Below are positions 55,301 through 62,270 of a DNA stretch of 64,000 nt, one piece after another (within the stretch, counting starts at the first letter, position 1; each line of letters begins with the position of its first letter). Below the pieces are notes generated by a model. The model had not been told where the DNA came from and did no database searches. It was given only the letters and a program-made list of their open reading frames with translations. Source of the stretch: Syntrophobacter fumaroxidans MPOB (GTDB lineage Bacteria > Desulfobacterota > Syntrophobacteria > Syntrophobacterales > Syntrophobacteraceae). The position numbers were made by a program, and so were the translations under genes. The stretch covers positions 4,514,001-4,578,000 of the forward strand of contig NC_008554.1 of the NCBI RefSeq assembly GCF_000014965.1, written 5' to 3'.

Positions 55301-56190
55301 TTGTCAAGGAAGCTTTGAAACTGCTTCGAGCAACTCTGCCGACAACCGTTGAAATTCGCGGGGAGATCGATCTCCCGGAGGGTGAGGACCTGACTTTGGG
55401 AGATCCCACTCAGATCCACCAGATCCTGATGAACCTGTCGACCAATGCCGCTCACGCCATGCGGGAGCATGGAGGCATTCTGTCCGTGTTCCTGACCCAA
55501 GTGGCGTTCGACCCGGCGAACGATGCCGGCGTCATGGGTCTCAGCCCGGGGCGGTATCTCAGGCTTACGGTTCAGGATACCGGGCATGGGATGGACCGCA
55601 CCGTCCTCGATCGCATTTTCGATCCCTATTTCACGACCAAAGGCTCCGGTGAAGGGACCGGTCTCGGGTTGGCCGTGGTTCACGGCATTGTCAAGAACTG
55701 CAACGGCGCGATTACCGTCCACAGCAAGCCGGGGGCAGGAACCGTGTTCCACGTGCACCTGCCGAAGCTGGAAAGAGAAGCATCATCCATCGAGGTGGCC
55801 CCTGTCTCGATCGCTACGGGAAGTGAGAGCGTCATCGTGGTGGATGATGAAGAAAAACTGGTTATCGCCATCAAGCGCATGCTGGAATATCTCGGATACA
55901 AGGTTACCGCGATGACAAGCAGTGTCGCCACGCTCTCCCTGTTTCGGCAACAACCGGAGGGGTTCGACGTGATGATCACTGACTACACCATGCCCGGCAT
56001 GACGGGGATCGATCTTGCCAGAGAGATCATAGGGATCCGGCCCGACTTCCCCATTATTCTCTGTACAGGCTTCAGTGAAGAGATCTCGGAAGATGCCGTC
56101 AACAGTATCGGTATCAGGGCCTTGCTGATGAAGCCGGTCACCCTCCAGCGCCTTGCCGGGACGGTCCGGAGGGTCCTGGAGATCGCATAG
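52384..56190 (+). CDS. Large hybrid sensor histidine kinase, paralogue of the upstream kinase
   Basis: The product is 1268 aa from ATG 52384, which has GGAGG five bases upstream; ATG 52372 lacks a site. An N-terminal helix (FPFTALVVIALLLLGIVAVE) leads to a Cache sensor (about 40-265, with FSDSILTLDKTITVAVSMPI). A second helix and HAMP domain come next, then four PAS domains between about 365 and 885. The kinase core has LAGGIAHDFNNILGIIMGYA, ILMNLSTNAAHAM, DTGHGM and GEGTGLGLAVVHG. A C-terminal receiver has IVVDDEE and VMITDYTMPGMTG. The last 380 residues are clearly homologous to the gene at 48691, and the sensor halves differ, so this is a tandem duplication with diverged inputs. Confidence 0.93.
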   Translation: MGRHEGSCLGSLRFKIAFPFTALVVIALLLLGIVAVERGMKTLTERAKESQSILAHALADTLGNLLKDKLSLLEGIVQLRSVKQMDPAWMDQEIGTARTMERGVTSFIVLDHNGTVVSFVDHPEHVGKSLAMREYFQVARNEGRRFFSDSILTLDKTITVAVSMPIVDQLGERVGVLVATFDVHHENFNQVIHDAEIGSRGHAFLVDRQGIVISHPETRRSLEQQNFSQYAPVRETMSLKSGVVTYDFEGIAMLAAFTPVTPSGWGVVVQQPLADANAPAMHLRNIIMAVMLFSAIAAALMGLLVSTRITAPLSRLEAVARTIGAGNLEEPVPGIRGGEIGTLARTLEAMRLSLKDSAVQRTQAYEALQASEERYRRIIETTEEGIWLTDRQWKTSYVNSRLERMLGYEPGEMLGRHIEEFMDDEGRLLAREKMAGRESGMPGTYEFKLVRRDGSELWAMVSTSPVVSASGQFEGALAMLTDITQHKQAEEELKERDDRFKKLSSHVPGMIYQFKRRPDGTYCVPFTTDAVREIFGCTPEAVREDYSPIAGVISAEDWGGVIRSIGESAASMTIWQCTFRVQVPGRPVRWMLGNSTPERLDDGSIVWHGFITDVTERKQAGEALIRSEERYGRLFEDAVLGIFRSTPTGSLVDANPALAVMFGFESPAQMKDSVGNLAGVYDDPARRKEIVQRLLETRKPVRTEGRFLRRDGTSFIGNIHLWTVRDEHDNILHIEGFVEDITERKLAEEAIEQLRRQNELILNSVGEGILGLDVEGRHTFVNSAAMGMLGFEPAELIGRRGHDMYHHTRESGDRFPEEECPIYQSYRSGRACSLTQATFWRKDGSSFPVRYSCAPLIEGGKVLGAVVAFRDITRQRQIEEEKDRLTAQLAQAQKMEAIGTLAGGIAHDFNNILGIIMGYAEIANLDLPFDSSAKESIAEVLKATRRARGLTAQILTFSRKHVQEKRPLRTVPVVKEALKLLRATLPTTVEIRGEIDLPEGEDLTLGDPTQIHQILMNLSTNAAHAMREHGGILSVFLTQVAFDPANDAGVMGLSPGRYLRLTVQDTGHGMDRTVLDRIFDPYFTTKGSGEGTGLGLAVVHGIVKNCNGAITVHSKPGAGTVFHVHLPKLEREASSIEVAPVSIATGSESVIVVDDEEKLVIAIKRMLEYLGYKVTAMTSSVATLSLFRQQPEGFDVMITDYTMPGMTGIDLAREIIGIRPDFPIILCTGFSEEISEDAVNSIGIRALLMKPVTLQRLAGTVRRVLEIA

Positions 56191-56599
56191 CCAGGGTGAT
56201 TGAGCCTCAAGCGGCAGATGTCTCCCATCCACAACCGGGGCTCCAGCTGCCTTGGGGCCGACTCCACACCAATCGTCCTGGCGCGCATTGTTCACGAAGC
56301 TCGCCGGGAAATCCCTCGAATGCGGTCATTATGAATGGTGCGGACAGACTTTCGCGCAGCAGCAATGAGCCGCCGTCCGAGGTCACGGGGCCGACCGAGA
56401 ACTCGACCACGGCAGGACGCGAATCAAGGTTTGCAGAAAAGAGTCGTCTGTGACGGAGTGTTTTCGACGGATATCTTTCTTGTTTTATGTTTTTTCTTGT
56501 CGAGACAAGATCTTACAGGATGTCCGTTCGTTTCTTGAGCACCATATGTGAGATTCCCGGGTGAGTGGAGGAGATCGTCTCCTTCTTGAGACAAAGAAC
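56191..56599. other. Intergenic region after the hybrid kinases
   Basis: About 400 bp. No gene is supported. The segment CGAGGTCACGGGGCCGACCG (around 56375-56400) resembles the 5' coding region of some transposases only weakly and is not called. AT content rises towards the repeat at 56600. Confidence 0.3.
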
Positions 56600-56730
56600 T
56601 TGAACGCAATTATCCATGCCCCCCGCGACACCCGCGAATCTATTTTCTAGGTAATTATCCATGAGGCTGCGCTTCACCCGCGAAGCATGAAAACAGACTC
56701 CCGAGGGAGTCTATTTTCTAGGTAATCGTA
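56600..56730 (-). repeat. Rearranged partial copy D of the dispersed repeat
   Basis: Opposite orientation to copies A-C. It starts on plus with TTGAACGCAA followed by TTATCCATGCCCCCCGCGAC and contains two copies of TCTATTTTCTAGGTAAT (about 56637-56655 and 56709-56727). It includes the CGCGAAGCATGAAAACAGAC arm. The central hairpin region is missing. It lies about 90 bp from the tRNA-Arg gene. Confidence 0.75.
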
Positions 56731-56820
56731 ATGCTGAGCTTCTTTGGAGCGGCGATGAAAGATTTGTGGTTAACAATAGGCCGGCAAATGAGGCAATGAA
56801 GTATCTGCCGAATATCAAAT

Positions 56821-56897
<77 letters not shown>

Positions 56898-57841
56898 GCA
56901 TGGGAGGTACCCGGGTGAGGCGAAGCCCTCCGCGGGTTGGGCAGTGTCCATCGAAGATTACCGGACCCCTCGAGTTCTCCGGCCTCGCCCCGTTGCCCCG
57001 GATTTGGCCCGGACACGCATCTGCAAGAGCGGCGGCCGGCAAAGGCACCCTTCGAGCCGGATTCGTCCTCCGCGAGGGGGCAGCCGACCCTCCTGTCCGG
57101 CGGGGCAGGCGAACACTTCAGCTGGACTCTACATAGTCGTTTTAGGCGCTTCCTGTCAATGATTTTCCAGGATTGCGGCCGGTCCCGGCTCGTTCGGCGA
57201 GTTCCTTATTCATGATTGGGGTTGCACGAAGCACGGGACCTCGCCGCGTGCGCTCACGGAGCCTCCGGCGTTGTTGTGTCGTCATGGTCCGGCATTGTCT
57301 CGTTGCGATACGGGCCCGCGCGGGGGAGATACGTGTTCCGGTTCTGCCTCACCCCGGGTCACAGTGCCCGCAGCGCCGACACGCAAGTGCGGCATAGGCA
57401 TTATTGTCTCACGCCACGCCGCAACGACGCAACGCTCCGCCCTTCATTTCTCAACCAAAATGACGGGAGTCCGTTACCAAAACCATTCATCAAAACCAGG
57501 GGGTAAAAATTCAATTCGTAATTAAGGGTTAATTCTCAATTCGTATTGACAGGTAGAGCGCACGCCCCCGGGAGATTCTCCATTATCTCCAGGGTTTCAA
57601 CTCGGGGTTTTCCAGTAGCACGCACATGCGGGGAAGGCATTTCAGTCTCACGCCACGCCGCAACGACGCCACGGCGGGAGCGCACCCGCGCCCGGCGGCG
57701 GGAGTTCCCGTCGCCCGGCCCGCCGCATCGGGTCCCGGTTGTATTTTGTCTTTGCGTTTCCAAAAAAAAATCGCTAAAAATCAAAAACTTTGACCCGATG
57801 CAAATAGCGTTTTTCGGACGTTATCAAGGAGCAAGGATGTG
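56898..57841. other. Intergenic region with a pair of 25-bp direct repeats
   Basis: About 940 bp without a convincing gene. An identical 25-bp stretch (GTCTCACGCCACGCCGCAAC continued by GACGC) occurs at 57406-57430 and 57645-57669, and its upstream flanks are also related (GCACGCAAGTGCGG and GCACGCACATGCGG). The two copies are 239 bp apart. Between them lies an AT-rich patch with tandem TTCAATTCGTA and CTCAATTCGTA (57510-57545). This may be a genome-specific dispersed repeat. Confidence 0.5.
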
Positions 57842-58009
57842 ATGGATCGAAAGACGCAGTACGCTTCCCTTGCCGGAGGCCTGCTGCTGCTCGTCTACAG
57901 CCTTTTCAGAGTGGCCCGCGGGGAGGACTGGACGCTTCTCGTCATCAGCGTCCTGATTCTTGCCTTCACCTGGTCCGCCATGGCCAAATCGAAGCAGAAG
58001 AAGGACTGA
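57842..58009 (+). CDS. 55-aa two-helix membrane microprotein
   Basis: ATG 57842 opens 55 codons ending at TGA 58007-58009. AAGG lies five bases upstream and AAGGAG ten bases upstream. The sequence has two hydrophobic segments (SLAGGLLLLVYSLFRVA and LLVISVLILAFTWSAMA) separated by a charged turn, and a basic tail (KSKQKKD), as expected for a small inner-membrane protein. No family is recognised. It lies about 500 bp upstream of lysS in the same direction. Confidence 0.6.
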   Translation: MDRKTQYASLAGGLLLLVYSLFRVARGEDWTLLVISVLILAFTWSAMAKSKQKKD

Positions 58010-58504
58010 ACCCGCTGGAGCGGGTCTCGCCGGTTGCGGCGCCTAGTGCGATGCGCGATCCGAAGCCGGCCCGATGAGGGGCACCGGGACGCGGAGTCCA
58101 TCCAGGCCGAGGGGCGACCCGCGGCCGGCCGGGCATGACTTCAACGCCGCCGACCCGACGCGGAAAGGAGCCTGACGACCCGGAGCCCATCGGGAGCGGG
58201 CTCCGTTTACGGCCTCGTGATCGGCATGGCTCGGGACGACCCTCAGGCGATCGAACGGGCGCGGGTGAGCACGACGCCGCGGTTGAGCAGCCGAAGGCGA
58301 TGAGCGCTCAAACGATCGGGCGATGGGCATCCCCGGCGGCTGGATCGCCGGGTGCGAAGACGCGTGCGGCCGGCCAACGAATCCATGCCGGGCAAGGCCC
58401 GGGGGGAAATGCCCTTGACGTGGTGACGCAAATAAACTAACGTTCGTCCACTTAAACGGGCGCTTTGACGGCTATGGTAAGGATAGGGAAAGGGTTCGTT
58501 CGGA
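58010..58504. other. Intergenic region upstream of lysS
   Basis: About 495 bp. A small hairpin CCCGCTGGAGCGGG directly follows the microprotein stop (58012-58025) but has no T tract. A possible -35 TTGACG lies near 58465, about 40 bp before lysS, without a clear -10. Nothing else is recognised. Confidence 0.35.
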
Positions 58505-59995
58505 ATGGAAGATCTGAATATCGTCATGCGGGAACGGCTGCAGAAGGCTGAAGAGTTGGAGGGGAGCGGCGTTCCCCTGTACCCGAACGGATACCCGGTT
58601 CCACATCATATCAAAGACCTCCTGGACGGTTATGCGGACAAGAGCGCCGAAGAGCTAGAGGCGTCTCCGGAAACGTTCACCGTGGCCGGGCGCATCCTGT
58701 CGCTCAGGTCCTTCGGCAAGTCCATTTTCATGCATGTCCTGGATGCCGGCGGCCGCGTGCAGCTCTATGTCCAGCAAAACCAGGTGGGCAAGGAAACCTA
58801 CGCGCTGACCAAAAAGCTCGACATCGGAGACCTCGTCCGGGTCACGGGCACGCTCTTCCGCACCCGGACCAACGAGCTGACGCTGCTCGTCCGGGAGTTG
58901 CGCCTTCTCACCAAGAACCTCCGGCCCCTGCCCGAAAAATACCACGGCCTCAAGGACGTGGAAATCCGCTACCGCCAGCGCTACGTGGATCTCATCGTCA
59001 ACGAGCCGGTGCGCGAGGCCTTCCGCAAACGGGCCACGATCGTGCAGACCGTGCGCCGGTTCCTGTCCGAGCGCGATTTCCTCGAAGTCGAAACGCCGAT
59101 GATGCAGGCGGTCCCGGGCGGCGCCACCGCCAAGCCGTTCAAGACGTTCCACAATGCCCTGAACATGGAGCTTTTCCTGCGCATCGCCCCGGAGCTTTAC
59201 CTGAAAAGGCTCCTGGTGGGAGGGTTCGAGCGGGTTTTCGAGCTCAACCGCAACTTCCGCAACGAAGGCGTATCGACGCAGCACAATCCCGAATTCACCA
59301 TGCTCGAATTCTACCAGGCCTACGCCACGTACGAAGACCTCATGCAGCTCACCGAAGAGCTGTTCGGAGTGCTCTGCGACGCCGTGAACGGCGGGAGCCG
59401 CCTGGTCACCTACCAGGATATGACGATCGACCTGAAGCCGCCCTGGCGACGCTACCGGCTGCTCGATTCGCTGGTCGAGGTCGGCGAAGTCCCTCGGGAA
59501 GCCCTGGAGCATCCCGAGCACACCGCCGCCGTCGCCCGGTCCATGGGGATCGAAACCAAGCGGTTCGAAGGCCACGGCAAGCTGCTGACCAAGATCTTCG
59601 ACGTCGCAGTGGAACCCAAGCTCATCCAGCCGACGTTCATCAGCCATTACCCGCTGGAAGTCTCTCCACTCTCGCGCCGCAGCGAATCCGATCCAGCGGT
59701 CACGGATCGGTTCGAGCTGTTCATCGCGGGCCGGGAAATGGCCAATGCGTTTTCCGAGTTGAACGATCCCCGCGATCAGCGCGAACGCTTCCTCCTCCAG
59801 CTCCAGGCACGCCAGGAAGGGGACGAGGAAGCGCATTTCATGGACGAGGACTACATTCGTGCCCTCGAGTACGGAATGCCGCCGGCGGCGGGCGAAGGTA
59901 TCGGAATCGACCGGGTGGTGATGCTGTTCACGGATTCTCCATCCATCCGCGACGTGATCCTGTTCCCACATCTCAGGCCGGAGAAGAAGATCTAG
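58505..59995 (+). CDS. lysS: Lysyl-tRNA synthetase (class II)
   Basis: A 496-aa enzyme charging tRNA-Lys. The N-terminal OB-fold anticodon-binding domain (about 55-165) includes VAGRILSLRSFGKSIFMHVL. The class II catalytic core has motif 1 around FLEVETPMMQAVPGGATAKP, motif 2 (FRNEGVSTQHNPEFTMLEFY) and motif 3 (GEGIGIDRVVMLFTDSPSIR). The length is typical. It is followed after 6 bp by the LolC/E gene, so it is probably cotranscribed with the lipoprotein-release genes. Confidence 0.97.
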   Translation: MEDLNIVMRERLQKAEELEGSGVPLYPNGYPVPHHIKDLLDGYADKSAEELEASPETFTVAGRILSLRSFGKSIFMHVLDAGGRVQLYVQQNQVGKETYALTKKLDIGDLVRVTGTLFRTRTNELTLLVRELRLLTKNLRPLPEKYHGLKDVEIRYRQRYVDLIVNEPVREAFRKRATIVQTVRRFLSERDFLEVETPMMQAVPGGATAKPFKTFHNALNMELFLRIAPELYLKRLLVGGFERVFELNRNFRNEGVSTQHNPEFTMLEFYQAYATYEDLMQLTEELFGVLCDAVNGGSRLVTYQDMTIDLKPPWRRYRLLDSLVEVGEVPREALEHPEHTAAVARSMGIETKRFEGHGKLLTKIFDVAVEPKLIQPTFISHYPLEVSPLSRRSESDPAVTDRFELFIAGREMANAFSELNDPRDQRERFLLQLQARQEGDEEAHFMDEDYIRALEYGMPPAAGEGIGIDRVVMLFTDSPSIRDVILFPHLRPEKKI

Positions 59996-60001
59996 GCGAC
60001 C

Positions 60002-61234
60002 ATGAATTTCGAACTTTTCGTCAGTTTGCGCTATCTTTTCGCAAAACGGCGCCAGACGTTCATTTCGCTGATCACCTTGATTTCCATCGCGGGGGTGGCG
60101 GTGGGCGTAACGGCGCTCATCGTGGTCCTGGCCGTGATGAACGGCTTCCAGGAAGATCTGCGCAACCGGATTCTCGGAGTGACGTCGCACGTGGTGGTGG
60201 GGAGCCTCACGGGGGCGATGAACAACTACCCGGACGTTATCGCCAAAGTGGAAAAGGAGCCGGGGGTCGTCGCCGCCGCGCCGTTCGTCTACAGCCAGGT
60301 CATGCTCACCTCCGGACGGGGCATTTCGGGGGCCATCCTTCGAGGCATCGACCCTTTGTCCGCCTCGAAGGTCATCCGGCTCCAGGAAAACATGATCGGC
60401 AACCTGGCGGATCTCTCGTCGCCGCGTGGGGACGCCGATGCCCCGCCGGCGATCATCCTCGGATCGGAACTGGCCGGCAATCTCGGGGTCAGGACCGGGG
60501 ACTGGGTCACCATGATTTCCCCGACCGGCCGGCTGACGCCGATGGGGCAAACCCCCAAGAGCAAGCTTTTCCAAGTGGTGGGGATGCTGCAATCGGGGAT
60601 GTACGAGTACGATAATACCCTTGTCTACGTGGACCTGCCGGCCGCCCAGCAGTTCCTGGGAATCGGGGATACGGTGACGGGGGTCGAGATCCGCCTGCAA
60701 GACATCTACGAGGCGGCAAAGGTGTCCGAGTCCCTGCGTGAGCGGCTCGGCGCCCCCTACTGGGCGCGCGACTGGATGCAGATGAACCGGAGCCTCTTCT
60801 CGGCGCTCAAACTGGAAAAGGTCGTCATGTTCGTCATCCTGACCCTGATCATCCTGGTGGCCGCTTTCAACATCGTGAGCTCGCTGATCATGCTGGTCAT
60901 GGAGAAGGGGCGCGACATCGCGATCCTCAAGGCCATGGGGGCGACCACGGCCAGCATTCGCAAGATTTTCGTGCTGGAAGGATTGATGATCGGCGTCTCG
61001 GGCACGATCCTCGGGCTGCTCGGGGGATTCGGCCTTTGCGGAATACTGGAACGTTACAAGTTCATCGATCTGCCGCCGGGCATTTATCACATTTCCAAGC
61101 TGCCCGTGAAAATCGAGGGGTCCGACGTGGCGTTCATCGCTCTGGCGGCGATCATGATCAGCCTCATCGCGACGCTTTATCCGTCGCGGCAGGCGGCCAA
61201 GCTGGATCCGGCGGAAGCGCTTCGATATGAATAA
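60002..61234 (+). CDS. lolE: Lipoprotein-releasing ABC system permease (LolC/LolE type)
   Basis: A 410-aa inner-membrane subunit that extracts lipoproteins for transfer towards the outer membrane. It has the MacB/LolE topology: a first helix (FISLITLISIAGVAVGVTAL), a large periplasmic domain (about 60-260), and three C-terminal helices (VMFVILTLIILVAAFNIVSS, GVSGTILGLLGGFGLCGI, FIALAAIMISLIATLYPSRQ). The opening FVSLRYLFAKRRQTFISLIT is typical. A single LolC/E-type permease is seen, so it may work as a homodimer (LolF-like). It overlaps lolD by 8 bp. Confidence 0.9.
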   Translation: MNFELFVSLRYLFAKRRQTFISLITLISIAGVAVGVTALIVVLAVMNGFQEDLRNRILGVTSHVVVGSLTGAMNNYPDVIAKVEKEPGVVAAAPFVYSQVMLTSGRGISGAILRGIDPLSASKVIRLQENMIGNLADLSSPRGDADAPPAIILGSELAGNLGVRTGDWVTMISPTGRLTPMGQTPKSKLFQVVGMLQSGMYEYDNTLVYVDLPAAQQFLGIGDTVTGVEIRLQDIYEAAKVSESLRERLGAPYWARDWMQMNRSLFSALKLEKVVMFVILTLIILVAAFNIVSSLIMLVMEKGRDIAILKAMGATTASIRKIFVLEGLMIGVSGTILGLLGGFGLCGILERYKFIDLPPGIYHISKLPVKIEGSDVAFIALAAIMISLIATLYPSRQAAKLDPAEALRYE

Positions 61235-61919
61235 CGACCGGCAGTCCATAGAAGTCCACGCCCTTGGGCTCACCATGGTGTTCGGCAGCAGCGTTCAGTC
61301 CATCGAGCTGTTCCGGAACCTGGACATGGTGATCCGCCGCGGGGAGCGTATCGCCATCGTGGGGGCTTCGGGCGCCGGGAAATCCACTCTGCTCAACATC
61401 ATCGGCACGCTGGAACGGCCTACGGGCGGGAAAGTGCTCTATGGCGGGCAGGACGTCTTTCTCTGGGAAGAGAAGGAACTGGCCCAGTTTCGCAACAGAC
61501 ATATCGGCTTCGTGTTCCAGTTCCACTACCTGCTGCCGGAATTCAACGCACTGGAAAACGTCATGATGCCGGGTCTCATCGCGGGACAGCCCAGGGGCGA
61601 GGTGAAAGAAAAGGCGCTCGTGCTGATCGAAAAGCTCGGCCTCACGCACCGGCTGACACACAGGATCGGAGAGCTTTCCGGGGGAGAACAGCAGCGCGTG
61701 GCGGTGGCCCGCGCATTGTTGCTCCGGCCGAGCCTGTTTCTCGCGGATGAGCCGAGCGGCAACCTGGACAGCCGCACGGGGCGGAGGCTGCACGAGCTGC
61801 TTGTTGGGCTCAACGAGGAGCTCGGCTTGACCATGGTCATCGTCACCCATAACCCGGAACTGGCTTCCATGATGCACCGGGTGCTCCATCTCGTGGACGG
61901 ACAGCTCAAGCAGGAGTGA
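61227..61919 (+). CDS. lolD: Lipoprotein-releasing system ATP-binding protein
   Basis: A 230-aa ABC ATPase that energises lipoprotein release. Walker A GASGAGKST is near residues 46-54, the signature LSGGEQQRVAVARAL is near 149-163, and Walker B LFLADEPSGNLD follows. The short length and the position directly after and overlapping the LolC/E gene identify it as LolD. A terminator-like hairpin lies about 135 bp downstream, before bamA. Confidence 0.93.
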   Translation: MNNDRQSIEVHALGLTMVFGSSVQSIELFRNLDMVIRRGERIAIVGASGAGKSTLLNIIGTLERPTGGKVLYGGQDVFLWEEKELAQFRNRHIGFVFQFHYLLPEFNALENVMMPGLIAGQPRGEVKEKALVLIEKLGLTHRLTHRIGELSGGEQQRVAVARALLLRPSLFLADEPSGNLDSRTGRRLHELLVGLNEELGLTMVIVTHNPELASMMHRVLHLVDGQLKQE

Positions 61920-62051
61920 CCTCGCGGATTCGGTCGGAACGGCGAACCACGGCCTCTCGCCGTGCCGGTCGATGTCCGGCGCAAGTACGGTCGTTCTCAG
62001 AGAATTCTGTTGGGATGAACGGGAGAAGGTGGTATAGTCGGGCTCTCTTTT

Positions 62052-62076
62052 GAAGTGCCCGGCACTTCTTTTTCTT
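62052..62076 (+). terminator. Possible terminator of the lysS-lol operon
   Basis: A 17-bp palindrome (GAAGTGCC-C-GGCACTTC, 62052-62068) is followed by TTTTTCTTTT. As RNA it gives a 6-bp stem with a CCCGG loop and a U-rich tail, a plausible intrinsic terminator. It could also be an operator for bamA. Confidence 0.45.
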
Positions 62077-62270
62077 TTGCCGATGCCGACGGGCGCCGGA
62101 CAAGGAACGCTCCTGTGCGTGCGGTTCGATTCCCCGCTCCGGGAGGGGGACGGATCGCGGCACGGGGTTTCGGCACGATTTCTCCAATACCTTCGACGAC
62201 AGGAATCCAGGCGGCTGTCGGGAACGGGGCCGCAGTGGCGGGACGCGCTTAGGGGGCAAAGGATAATACG

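Noticed and set aside
58655-61276. 873-codon open frame on the minus strand opposite lysS and the LolC/E gene
   Set aside because: It is a mirror of high-GC codon usage over two well-identified genes. It has no ribosome site, no family resemblance and an Asp/His/Arg/Gln-rich composition typical of antisense frames.
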